From Otis tarda (taxonomy: Eukaryota > Chordata > Aves > Otidiformes > Otididae): a stretch of 64,000 bases of DNA. Position numbers and translations under genes: made by a program. Below the pieces are notes generated by a model. The model saw only the letters and a list, made by a program, of their open reading frames with translations. It was not told where the DNA came from and ran no database searches. Shown piece by piece: positions 1 through 12,630 of the stretch. Within the stretch, counting starts at the first letter, position 1, and the number at the start of each line of letters is the position of its first letter. The stretch is taken from positions 140,872,690-140,936,689 of the forward strand of contig CM048553.1 in the NCBI GenBank assembly GCA_026413225.1, given 5' to 3'.

Positions 1-3000
1 TATCTGAACACACTGATAGTGGGGGAATGCAATGCTAAATATATCCTTGGTGAAATAGCTCAGTCTGAGAATTTCTGTGAAGATAATTCATTCTTTGCTT
101 TGGTTGTGGCCAGTTACAGCATAACCACGGGAGCAAGTATCCACAGCTGGTAACACAGCTGATCAGTTCAGAAAGCTGAAAAATGATGCATTCAGATCTA
201 CAGTTGTCGGGGCTGGGTGGCCTCCGGTGTGACCAGCAGCCAGTCAGCTATCTAGTAGCATGCCTCGCAGTTTGAGTTAATGAACTAAACTTGATAGCAA
301 TCAACTCCTGAATTATAATCCTGTCTGTAACACTGAGTTCCTGGTCTAAATCTAGTTATGATCATCCTGATTTGCTTCCACATCCACAAAGTGGGAATAA
401 TCCATGCTTATAATACTTACCAGACACGCCGAAGCAGATCGTCAGCATTTACACTTCATATCATCTGTTAAGCTGCCTCTGCTTGACTAGGTCATGTCTC
501 TTTGGTGCTACCACATAAATGTTAAAACTTACCATCATCCGGTCTTTGAAACAGGCAGCTCCAATTCCCTGCCTTTTTTTTTGGAAAATTACTCTTTGAA
601 ATACTGTTTTAATAAAAAAGAACAGAAGAAAAGTCTACTTGTCCAATACTTATGTCAAGATCTAGGACAGATTGCTGGATGGTATTTTACATTCAGACTG
701 GAATTATTACTTTGGCCCTTAGGCAAAATGTACCAGAAACTTGTCTTGGGTCATGCTAGCAATGAATGATGAAGAAAGCAAACATTTTTTATCTTAAATA
801 TAGTCTGTGAGTTTTTTCAAACATAACAATTAAATTTAGACAACTGTCTAAGAAACAATTTTAGAGAAAATTTGGATTTTGATTCCGTTCATCAATTTTC
901 TAACTGTTAAAATTTATAATAAGCAGTATAAATCAATCACTCTTTCCTCTTCTAGAAAGTTTTCTTTACTGGTTTTAAGTGTTTCCTATTATTATCACAG
1001 TTCAGTGCTTGCAGACAGTAAAAGAGCTTAACAAAATAGGCATCCATCCACTAATATTTCCAAGTCTATTCAACCCACAGGCAAAGCTATATTCCATTTG
1101 TCCATAAGAATTTAACTCAAGGTTGTTGAGGTTTCTTTTGGGTTTTTATTGCATGAAATAAGTATTCAAACATATATTAGGTTAAATTATCAGCTAACGT
1201 TTGCTAGAGCTTATGTCTAACCTGGAAAAGTTAATTTTTATAGTATAATCCACACAGAAATGTAACTTGTGTTAGAATTGTGTGAGAATTGCTTTACTAT
1301 GATTATCTAAAACGTCACTGCAGAAAAAATCAGCACAATGTCATGGCATTATTTTTAGGACACAAAATGCTCAAAGTACACTTAAAAACTGCTGATATTG
1401 CTATTGCAGTGATGCAGATATGGCTCAAATGCATATGTATTTCAAGGTTCTTTTATCAACACTGCATTGTTTTGGAGGAACAAATCAAATAATGTTAACT
1501 TTCATTTGGGAGGAAATAAAGCAGAGCTAATGGGGTTCGTACTCATTCAGCATTTCTTTTCTAGCCAAACACCATTCATCAGACAGAAAATTTGCTCCCT
1601 GAGTGCTGATACCTGATTGCTTGTAAACCCAGAGGAAAGCTGGCACTTCAGAGACGTACATCTTGGACAAACATTTTGCAACTGTAACACAAAAACAACT
1701 CCAGTGACAGGAATTCCTGTGGTGTGTTATAAGAACCTGAGATACAAAACCGTCACACCCAGCCGTCTTGCTTACATCAGTGGTCTCCAAACTCTGCTTC
1801 ACGAGTGCCTGCTGAGTAGACTGTGGATGCTCTGGGAGTACCACTGGGCACGAGTTTAGAGAGTCCTGCGAGGCAGCAGAGTACAGCGCCATGGCCTGTC
1901 ACCTGCCTTGTGATAAAATACACCCCGCGGGTTCCCTGGCATTCAATACATCTCACGGCTAGACAATGCTCCGCAAGAAAAAGCTGAGCGAACAGTGCTG
2001 CCTCTCCTGCCGAGAGAGGACCGGAGTTGTCCACCTCAACATCAGAATGGAATTTCAGTCAAAATGAGGAGGAAGGGCTTCGCTTGATTATGGACATGAA
2101 ATAATGTCGTAGCAAGGAAATTCTCCTGGCCCAGGGCACATCTCGGATTAAATCACTGCTGTCAGATTCGAAGCAGTGTCTGAAACGGGGATTCACCACG
2201 ACAGGTAACTACTAAGCCCCAGTGGTCTGTCTGTCCGTCTGCCTCCTTCTCCAACTGTCTTGCTTTCAAAACATTCTGAAAACTCTTCATCTCACCCTGC
2301 ATCAGAATGAAACCAAATGCCAAAACCTCAGAATTTTTCACGAAACAGAATCCTTGTTTCCTGGCCAGCCCTATTATTGAACCTTAATATGATACAACAT
2401 GTGTCCATATTTGCACACATGGTCCACAGCCCTTACACATGTGTAAATCCTACTGAAGTCATGTATAAAGGATCAGACTCTAAGGCTGTTATAGAAAAAG
2501 TTCATGTTTCACTGACTTTTTGGTATTCTTTGAAGATATTACATTAAGAGTAAATATAGAGAAGTACATGTTATATGCAAGATTTTCAGAGAACATTTAA
2601 CTTCCACACCAGAAGGTCACATCTAAGGCAATATGGTCTTGGAACAAGTTCAAAGTTGTCACACTTGATAAAAATAGCTTAAAGGGCACATAACTGTGCT
2701 GGAATACGGGAAAACAGTGGAACATGAGAGGGAGAATGATTGAAGGCCCCATTACTAATTATGTACATACTTTACTGCTATTGAAAGCAAGGTTTCCAAG
2801 CATGTACATGGTACTCAAGTTAAATAGTAGTGCAAGCAATTAAAAGAATAAAAACGCTTTTACATCGCTCTGTCTAAGGAAATAACATTTTACAAATACA
2901 ATGCCCTAGAATAATGGAAAATCTATTAGCTATAAACAAACAGAGGATAAATGAATTTTGTTTCTAGTTTCAAAATTATGTTTATACACTTACATTTTTG

Positions 3001-6000
3001 CATTGGTTATTAATCTTTTTTTTGTAATACTTTATTGAAAAAACAAAACCTACATATTTATTTCCTTAATATAAAAAACTGCGTTCCCTTTTTTTTTGTG
3101 TTTAATTTGAGATTGCTGCAATTATTCTGTAAGGAAAAATAATTGATACTTTCTTCTAACATCCTGAAAGAGGGACAGATGTACGCAACAGGGAGCTGAA
3201 CTTTAGGAAAACTTAAATTATACTTGAAGTCTTGACGGGCTGTTATAGCACAATCTGTGGCACATTATAAACAACAGTTTACATTAAATTACCTCTTGAA
3301 ATACACATCCTATCAGCTTGGCAGTCACCAGCCCTTAGGATCATTTCTATGTATTGGATATCTGTTAAGCCACAGTCAAACCTCTTGATGATAATTCAGC
3401 CACACATTTAAGTGAGCACAAAATGAGATCCCACAGTCCATCTGCAAACTGTTTCACTCATGCAGAAGTCCCACTAAAGGGGAGGTTGTTTCATAACTAC
3501 CAGGACACTCAGTAAGTCATGGGCCATATGCACCCTACATGGAAAGCAACAGCATACATCTTCCAGTTTAATGTTTTGATTTATTGTGTTGTCATCCTAA
3601 CTTTGTCTCTGTAAAGAACATGTCACGCAGAGGAATCTTCTGCTTTGCTTTTAATTGAGACATTTGCTATATTTAGCACATACCTTTTAATGATTGATGG
3701 TACAGTGCAATCTTTGTGCCAAAACTTCAAAAAAATTGATGTTTGATGATTTTGTAATGCAGTATTTTGACTTAGTTCTGCCCAGAATTACTACATGCAG
3801 GGCTTAGTCGTGTCCTGGTCCTATTTACCTCAGTGAGGCTCTTAATGGTGAGAAAACAAAATTGCTATCTTCCATGCCTGGAAACATTATTTATTCATCC
3901 ACATTCTTCCCTGCAGAGAAACTGCCTCAGATAAAGGGTTTTTTTTGACTGAGTTTCCTCTCATAGGAGATTTATGTAAATTACCATGTAAGAGAATTTA
4001 TTTTACAGCATCAGTCTGCAAAAAGTACGTTTTGTGACAGTGACATTGTTTTTGCCATAGCAATGAAGTACTTAAGAACTGAAGATGTCCTTTCAACCAG
4101 AGCAAGACATTCAAAAGCAGAGGTATCTCATGCCTCCCATCATACAAATAGCTAACATGAAGATTTTATATCTTTGATGATTAGGAAGCAAATAATGGCA
4201 GAAGTGCCTGAAAGTCACTCTAACCGGCGACAGAGAATAACCAAACTCCAGGAGGTGCACTGGATACACAGAACTCTCTATATTGCCCTTTAAAAACCTA
4301 TAGCTCCGGGAAAAGGTTACATTCTATTACAGCGGAGAAGCAACAATGTAATTTATGCCGCTCAGTTTAAAAGCATCACATTTTTATATAATAACAAAAA
4401 AGCAGAGAGTCTGAGTCATTAAAAAAATACTTGCACAGCTGGTAAATTGTATTTTCTATGGACCTTACACATGTGATTCTAAGCGCTAAGTATACACATT
4501 ATTAAGGTCAATCCAAATCCAGGCTGTTGAAAAATCCAAAGTGTTGGAGGATTTAGGATCTTCCTGTGGATTTTGTTGTAGCCTCCACAATCTATGCTTT
4601 CATTAAAATAATATATGTTCTAACTTTCCAGGTTCTGAAAGGAGCCTTTACAACGTTAACCAGTGCACTGTCTCACAGACCGTACAGCTGACAGATTGAA
4701 ACAATACTACCAGGATATGTAGAATAATAACAATATTTGTTCTGTAATTTTTGTCTTCTTAGAACGGATTGACCACTGATTCAGAAGCAAAGAACTACTG
4801 TGATATGGCCCTGGCTTCCCACTCAGTTGGAGATGGCAATGTTTTAGTGGTTTTAGTGCTAACCATCTATGAAAGAGCACAAAAGGTAGCAGGATCCTGG
4901 CGAGCAAGATGATCAGTGTCTGCGTGTCTGTTACAACCTTGCTAAGAGGGATTGTACTACTCTGTTCTTTCTTCTTTGTAAAGTGAGAGTGAAACAGTTC
5001 ATCAGAAGTTTGCTTAGCTGGGAAAAATGACACATCTGCTGTCCATTCTTTTTTTTTTTTCCCTCGGTGTCTGGAAAGAAGTGCTTCATTTCTTGTTGCC
5101 TCTGGACAAAGACAGACCTACTGGAGGTGCTCCCAGCTCCCTGAAGTTTCTAGGATGTTGTGGTTTAAACTCCTGCTCTACTCAGACTTGGGTTCACCTA
5201 CTTCCCTGGTCATATTTACACACCGCGTTTCTTTTGGCTGTGTTTCTCTGTGGTCACTATATCCCTCTCTTTATCTGGTGTACAATTCTGAGAACTGCAG
5301 CGAACAGGAAGGCTTTTAGTCCCTTTGCCAGTTCACATAGTCTGCTGCTGGGAAGCCCTTGAGCTGGAAGAGATTAGAAGCCATATAATTCTTCATGAGC
5401 CAATGCCCATTGCTTTTAACTCAAGCGGTTTTAAAGGCCATCCAAGTAATGCAAACTGGATTTGCATGACTCCAGTCCAATGGATTGGATCTCATTGAAA
5501 GGATTTTGCTACCAAAATTATTTGCATTGCAGCAGAGCTAAAAGCTGCAGTCGGGAATCAAAGTAATATTTACAAGACACTGCACAAGCCCAGAACAAAA
5601 AGATGGTCCCTGCCTGAAAAATGCACAACATAAAGGTGTCATCTGGCTTAACACTTTCCCCAGATGTAATAGTTGGCATGTGTTTTGTACGTCAGCTTTG
5701 CCACAGGAAGAAATATTGCACCTAATTACATCCTAAGGTAAGAGATAACATGGAGATATGACTGATGGATGGGGAGCCCAAGGACATAATCATATGACAG
5801 TGATCCACCAGACAGGGAGGGTATCAGTTCCCTTGCTCCTAGCTGCTGTCATTTTGGTAGACATCCTGATGACAGTGAGTTTTAAGAAAGGAGATGACGA
5901 AGTACAGCGAGGATCTTTATATGTTTAAAACATATTGTCTCCATGTATGAAAGACTGCTTAGGAAATAATATACACAGGGTGAAAAACTTGGTGTCAGGA

Positions 6001-8948
6001 TGGTGATTTGCGTTACTGCCAGTGCAGAAGCGAGTATGGATCTGTTGCAAGAGTAAAGGAGGAAGAGTGAGAGCAATGTGCTTGAAAGAAGTGCAAAGCA
6101 TTGAACATGAAATCCTCCATATCTGGTGTGATAAACTCAAACAACTTGATGGAGGGATGCAAAGAGGAGGCTGATACTTTCTAGAGAAGAGAAATCGCGT
6201 AGATTTGCCACTGTCAAGTGCTTTAGAAAAGGATGCTGTGGTACTCAGGACATAAGATGATGAGAAGATGACCTTCACCTTTGCTAATTAATAGCAGCTG
6301 CTCTGCTTTCAGAAGTCTTCCCTTAGTAAAGTTTGTTACCTTGATAATTATTTTGGTCAGCTTCCTTAAAACAAGTGTTCATCCTTTCTCAGTATCAAAT
6401 TTGTATGTCTAAAAGAAGCAAATACACTCTGCTAAGAAATACAACTATTTCTCCATTTTCACACAGATTTGTTTCTTGTTGAAGAAATAGCTTTGTGAAA
6501 CATGAGAGAAACTAAGAGAAAATAGCCTAAAATGGCCCAGTTTTTCCAGGTAATTTGTGACCAGAATTAAAATCTGCAGCTGTGTTCTGTTGGGAAGAGA
6601 ACATCTTTTGAGTGCACTAAATTGTTAGGCCTAACTTGCATTTCTAGGAATGTCATGTGTTTGTTTGAAAACACAATAAAGGTGATGACAAAACGTCTGG
6701 ATGTAAGGGTACGAGATATGTTACCATAAACCAGATGGTCAATGTGGTGTCAGTCTTTGAAATAAAAACTAAGAATTAATTTTTGGGAGTTCTTTCCATC
6801 TCATAGACTCGTATATATTTGTTCTTAGGCATGAGATATCTATGCAAAGCTCAAACAAGCTATTAGAAACCCGGTGTCTGGATGTCAGAAAGCTTTATTT
6901 TTGCAGTCTGGGTCACAAGTGTGAAAAACTAATAGATTGGGTTAGTCATATTTTCTTCACATTTCTCATGCAGACGTTAAGAATTTCCAAAACAGAGCAA
7001 GATTCAGAAAAGAGTGAGAACCATTGTTAATAAAATTATTTGCAATATCTCACACAACATTATAATAATCTGTCTCTTAAGTAAAGCTATAAATCTCTGG
7101 GTACTTTATAAAACTATCTATCTCTCAAATTCTGGCTACTGTTAATAATGTGGAGTAAGTCAACACTCTTCCCATCCTTCCAGGTTTTAATTATATGGAG
7201 AAAAGAATAGGTGTATACCCTGTAATTGAACAGGCATCAAGAACACTGATTTGAACTAAAACTCAAAAAAGTGTAAATTGGGTGGTATAATTATTCATCT
7301 TTGGACTAATGAATGATATTTATCTGCACGTAAAGAACTGCTCACTGTATTGTGGCTGGATGACACAAAAAGCAGGACAAGAAGTATAACAAGAAGTTCT
7401 TGTGCATCACATCAATGCACACTGGATACAGCACACTGGAAACCAACACCAGCTGCTAGTGAGCGTGTTACGTAAAAGTATGGGCTCAAAAAAAAAGCAA
7501 GCCCTTGGAATAAAACACAAGGTATGCAATGCTGCCTACTCAGTGAACTTGAGATTGAAAGGAGAAGTTTCCACCTTCTCCAACTTCTATTTCATAACCA
7601 GATTAATGTTGTCAGCAATATTGAATCTAAAATGTGGACAGAAAATTACATGAATGAAAAGAAAAAACCCAGTAAAGCAAGTAACTGGCTATGGCTGCCT
7701 AGATAGTAAGAAGCACTTGCTTAAAAGCAAGAAGTCATCCACAGTGTCTCAAAACTTTAAACCAAAACAGAAACGTCTCAAAACTGCAACCTGATGAAGA
7801 GATGGTGCATCTATCTCCTAATCATCTTTTCCAGATCTCTTCTACATCCTCAGTGTTGTATTAACCTGCTTTGTCTTCTCCTCAGTTTAAAATTTAATCA
7901 AACCATTAGGCTTCCAGCTCTGAGCATTGGTGCAGCCTCCTTTCTTGTGCCAGGGTAGGGTCACTCGTTGCCCATCTTTTCACACTCTCACTTCCTCCAA
8001 ACCTCCTGCTGTGTGCAGATATTTTTCCCAGTCTCTGCAACTTGTTTTTCAGGGGCAGAGGGAATGCTGAGCAGTTATCTCCTTAGAAGTGGAATCCTTG
8101 CAGAGCTTTTATAGCCATTATTTTTGGAGTGGTGTGAAACAGCTACTGAATTTCATGACAAAATACATCAGAAAATAATTTAACACTAACTTCTGTAAAC
8201 TTTTGGATAGAAGAGATAAGCCTACCTAAGGCCTGTAAATTATATGTTATTACAAACAGTTAAAAAATTACCAAAAGTTATAAAAATGACAAAAAGCCTC
8301 CCTCACATAAATGATCCAAGTATCCTAATCGTGTGCATTACACATTCTATCTTTGGTCCTATGTCCCTTTCATAGTCCAACTTCAATTTATATAGCCTGA
8401 TTTCAGTGTTAGGACCCATGTTTACTTATCTATAAACGCCAAGAAAGCCAGGAGATCACTGCTGAAATAATGAAGATTTTATTTGCTCAGAGCTGTAGCT
8501 GCCAATCAGGTTCCAAGGGCAGCTTTTTGGAGCTGACATACATTTTCTTGGCTTTGCAGTTCTGATAGCTGTTCAACATGTCTGACATTCATTAATATCA
8601 GCTCTACAATATGCAAATCAAATCTAAGGACATTTTCATTTACATTAAGAAGAAACTTTAGAACAGACTTCAGCTCCTGCAGAAATGCTCCTGGCTCCAG
8701 CTGCAGGACAAGCTAAAGAAAGGGCATCACAAAGTATTATAGCTTCACTGAGAAACTAATTTTGGCAATAAACAATTAAGGGAATTGGATTTTAGCATAA
8801 TTCAAGGAAAAACACTTCTGAGCTTTGTAATTTCTGTCTTCACCCTCTAAAGAACCAACCAATAACACAGAAAGAAGCTGTGAGTTACTTTTAATCTTTT
8901 GATAACATAGAATATTTTTAAAATCAGGAAAAATTATAATAGCAGAAT

Positions 8949-9074
8949 TATATTTATAAATACTAATTTGAAATATATTTATAGTATATTTATGTATTTC
9001 ATATTTATAGAAAAAATATTTATAAGTACAAATACATACATTATGTATTTGTATTATTTGTAAATATAAATACC
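8949..9074. repeat. AT-rich region with repeated TATTTATA motifs
   Basis: TATTTATA-like units occur many times in both orientations (for example 8950, 8976, 9003, 9017), with TATGTATTTGTATTATTTG and its partial complement nearby. It is low-complexity DNA able to form imperfect hairpins. Confidence 0.7.
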
Positions 9075-10829
9075 AGAGAAAAGTGACCATTTAACTCTTG
9101 AAAAGCAAGACTTTTTTAAAAGAATGCATGCTAGAAGTTGTCATTAGAAGTACATATGTATGTTTTGCATGAACAGTACAGCAACAGTCAAGAAAAAATC
9201 TGTGTGAAAATTTTAGCGCATAAATCTCCTCATGCCCAGAGGCAGTAATAAATTACATGTTTCTTTATATATACATTTAAAAATTGTCAAATATACATTT
9301 CATGTATTGGAACCAGAAATAATATCTTCCTGGCTGACTTTTTTTGATGTATTTCATAATTAGGTGTAGAAGTCAAAGATACCTCTTTATACCCAAAGGA
9401 TACATAAACCCTTTAAGCACATTGGAATAGGTCAAATATCTTTATATACCCTAAACTTTCACTACTGCAAGACCGGTAATTGTTCTCCTTTGTTACCAAT
9501 TCAACAAAAGCTTGGAAAACACTTTCAAGATTCAACTTTCCTGGTTTAGATGGGCATGCATGTCTCTTACAATTTACCTGGAAATTACGCTCCTAGAAGA
9601 CCAACACTGCATTGCTTGTACATTCCCACCCTGTTCCTATCTTGTCTTTCACTCATCCTGGTGCGTGAAGGAAGCTTCAGCACCGCAGGTATTCTGGAGA
9701 CACAATATAGCCTCTATATCGGAGGTCTAATAATTCCCAAAGCAATCTGAACATGTGTAAAAAGAATTTATGTATGTGGTTTGCATTTTAACACACCAGT
9801 TACTGTAGTTAAATCCTTATATTTGGTTGTACTCTGGCTTTCTGGACCAGACCCTTTCCAACCCACCCCTGCTCACTCTGGTCAAGCTGGCTGTCAGCCC
9901 ATTGCGCGCCCTTCCGAAGAGCGGGTTCCTCAGATGTTTGCCCCGCTCACTCAGAGCAAACGTTCAGCGACAGAGGAAACATGGGGAAGGTGAGGAAGGT
10001 TAGCACCCAAATCTGCCTAAGTGTGCCTCGCTCCACACTGCCCTGAGCATTCTGTCCCCAAGCTGCTAAAGGGATTTAAATTTACCAGAGACTTAGGAAG
10101 TGTTGGGAGAAGCCATTTCCTAAAAAGCCAGATGAGGCAGCAATGAGCTGGGATTATGTACCAAAAGCTACCTGCTTCTGTAACTTTGTGACCTTCGTTC
10201 ACAAAATTAATACTTTTCAGTTTTACTCAGTGTGAACTTAACTCTTTCAAAAGACTCTTGCTCCTAATCATAGTTACAAACTCTAAACATTTTTTTTTTA
10301 TTTTGAACACTGATTTTCCATTTTAAAGGTGCTACAATTCAATCTATTTTTCTTCACACTCGAAAAAAAATACTACTTCAATAATACAGTCGAAGGTTTT
10401 TTCAAAATTTAGGGAAAAGAAGAACAAACAAAACTTGCAATAGAGAATCATTTGCACCTTTAAATCTAGAATATACTTAGCATTCAGATTACAATGAAAA
10501 CCTACAAGCAATTAAAAAAAAAATTGGGTTTCTTTTTTCCAAATTTCAAATCTGTGTGCATTTTGGTGAACTTGAAAATAACCCCATAGTAATAAAAGTG
10601 GCATGGTGACTTTTGTTCCCCATTTTTGATGGCTATATATGATTTAATAATCAGATACATGACATCATTAATAAGCTATGCAATTCTAACAGTGAACTGA
10701 CTTATATTGCTTGCTTTCGCTGATGTAGTTTTTAAATATCTGAAAAATACTAGAAGATACATAATTTTAGTCAGTTTAGTCATGAGCTCAGGAAATTCCC
10801 AGTAAAAGAAAGGAGCAAATCTTAATATC

Positions 10830-10897
10830 TTTATATTTTTTATATATTATAATATATACACATTTATATACATATCTGTGATATATAATATAATTTT
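10830..10897. repeat. TA-rich low-complexity tract
   Basis: Alternating TATATA sequence, including TATATATTATAATATATA, is self-complementary. It is simple-sequence DNA. Confidence 0.75.
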
Positions 10898-11667
10898 CTA
10901 CAAACATTAATTTGTAGTAAAAGCAGAAAAAGGAACCACAAAGAAACATTACAAATTAACTAGTCCAAGTTTTAGCACCTAGAACAAGAGAAGAGGAAGC
11001 AGCCCAAATAATTTTTATTTCCTTCACAAGGGTTTCTAAAGTATCTCATTTAGTTTTACTTACTTAGGCTCACCAATTCTTTCATGCTGTCGGTCTCATA
11101 CTGTCTACAGGGCACCTCAGTAGGCTGTAAAGAATCATAAAATAGCAAAGTCTTCTCTCACATGGATAGACTGAGTGCTCCTGGGAACCAACTGCCCACC
11201 TCCATGCTGTGGTACTTGGAGGCACTGGAGCAGGGCAGGCAGAATCGGAGCAGGACAGACATGGGCAGCAGTTTGCCCAGTAAATTAATCCATTTAAAGT
11301 ATCCATATTAGCTGACAGACATAGTGAAGGAGAAGTTCAGAGGATTGGAAACCTTTGTCCAGGGAAAAAAAGATGTTCCTCACAGGTCATCTCTCAACCT
11401 TCCTTGTCAGTAACTTCAGATTCTGTCACATCCTGCAAACAGCCTGGGCCAACCTACCTCCAAACCCCTCTGCTCACATAACTGACCTGGGCTGCTGTTC
11501 TGGTTTTGTTAGTGAGGGGGGGCCTAAGGTGGTAGCTTCTGTAGGGAACTGCTAGAAGCCGCTCCCCTTTGTTCAGTGGACTTGGCCAGGCCTAGGGCGG
11601 ACCCACTGCTGGCCAAGGCCGAGCCAATTGGTAGCAGAATGTCCCATGATAACGCCTCTGCGATAAC

Positions 11668-11677
11668 ATATTTAAGT
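11668..11677 (+). promoter_or_regulatory. TATA-like box of the LTR
   Basis: CATATTTAAG follows a CCAAT box at 11624-11628 by about 40 bases, the usual spacing for an LTR U3 promoter. Whether it is still active cannot be judged from sequence. Confidence 0.5.
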
Positions 11678-12026
11678 CGGGGAAAACAGAAAAAAAAAAA
11701 GGAAGAGAAGATGTGAAGCAGCTGAGCGGGGGGCAGAGAGGGGGAGGCGCGAGCCTTGTGGGCCTTGCAGGCCTCACCCTCTGGCCTCCCGCCGGGCAGC
11801 CGACTGGGCCCAACTCGGCCCGGCCTGGCTGCAAGAAGTGGAGAGGAGATGAGAAGTGAACAAGATGTAAAAAGGATCCTGAGAGGCGTCTGCCAGCCTG
11901 TTGTAAGGAACGGCTGCAGATGCCAAGGTCAGTGAAGAAGGAGGGGAAGGAGTAATGCGGCTCCTGGCAAGATTCCTCTGCAACTCGTGGTGAAGACCAT
12001 GGTGGAGCGGGTTGTCCCCCTGCAGT

Positions 12027-12237
12027 CCATGGAGGTCCACGGAGGGGCAGAGATCCACCTGCAGCCCGTGGAGGACCCCACGCCGGAGTAGGTGGATGCC
12101 TGAAGGAGGCTGTGGCCCGTGGAGGGCCCGCTGGGACAGCTGTTCTAGAGGGACTGCACCCCGTGGAGGAGATGACCCACGCCGGAGCAGTTTCACGAAG
12201 GACTGTGGCCCATGGGAGGGACCCCACGCTGGAGCAG
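12027..12237 (+). repeat. Degenerate GC-rich minisatellite inside the LTR
   Basis: Five related segments built on CCCGTGGAGGACCCCACGC / GGAGCAG start near 12027, 12064, 12115, 12159 and 12208. Spacing is 37-51 bp and the copies are diverged. They give a GC-rich island in the middle of the LTR and create long open frames on both strands. Confidence 0.75.
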
Positions 12238-12442
12238 AGGAGGAATGCGAGGAGTTCTTCCCCCGACGATGACACAGCGGCATAAAACAATGCGTGATGA
12301 ACTGACCGCGACCCCCATTCCCTTTTCCCCACCCTGTGCCGCTCGGGAGGGGAAGGTAGTAGAGATAATGTTAAGCCCGGGAAGAGGGAGGGGTGGGGGG
12401 AGGTTATCTTGTTCCCTGTCTCATTCTCCTGCTAATTTTAGA

Positions 12443-12448
12443 AATAAA
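12443..12448 (+). terminator. Polyadenylation signal of the LTR (AATAAA)
   Basis: An AATAAA hexamer is followed 10-25 bases on by T-rich and GT-containing sequence (TTTTCCCC, GTCTGTTTTG), as at an LTR R/U5 boundary. It is in the same direction as VPS13B and 3 kb upstream of its promoter. Confidence 0.55.
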
Positions 12449-12630
12449 TGAATAGTTTTCCCCAAGTCGAGTCTGTTTTGCCCGTGACGGTAACTTTAAG
12501 GATTCCTCCCCGTCCTTATCTCAAACCTTGAGCCGTTTTTCTTGTATCATCTCCTCCTATTCTCTCGGAGGGTGGGGGGAGCAAGAGACAGACTGCGTAG
12601 TCTGGTCCCGATCGGGGCTGAACTACGGCA

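Larger units (their letters stand above)
1..11495. other. Intergenic region upstream of VPS13B, no gene recognised
   Basis: The region is AT-rich with only short open frames (at most about 120 codons), and none shows a recognisable domain, splice pattern or codon bias. In mammals the gene before VPS13B is OSR2, on the same strand, so this may be the OSR2-VPS13B intergenic interval. That is knowledge of human gene order, not something visible here. It contains AT-rich tracts at 8949-9074 and 10830-10897, a possible hAT-type terminal motif near 1778, and a GC-richer block at about 9840-10070. Confidence 0.7.
11496..12630 (+). mobile_element. Solo-LTR-like remnant of an avian endogenous retrovirus
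   Basis: The segment starts with TGTTCTGGTTTTG, a common 5' end of avian retroviral LTRs, and ends near ...CTACGGCA, giving TG...CA termini. In order it holds a CCAAT box (11624-11628), a TATA-like CATATTTAAG (11668-11677), an A11 run, a GC-rich middle with degenerate repeats, AATAAA (12443-12448), and the block AAGTCGAGTCTGTTTTGCCC followed by GTGACGG. I recall that block as typical of a widespread avian ERV LTR family. No gag, pol or env coding sequence adjoins, so it looks like a solo LTR left by recombination. I see no clear target-site duplication, so the ends may be off by several bases. Long minus-strand open frames here (for example 11592-12332) are composition artefacts. Confidence 0.75.

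Noticed and set aside
3026-3046. Minus-strand AATAAA (TTTATTG on plus) near a possible 3' UTR
   Set aside because: No minus-strand coding sequence or exon lies upstream of it (to the right), and AATAAA is frequent in AT-rich DNA.
11592-12332. 246-codon minus-strand open frame, the longest in the window
   Set aside because: It lies wholly inside the LTR and follows its GC-rich repeats. The product is Pro/Ser/Arg-rich low-complexity sequence with no domain.
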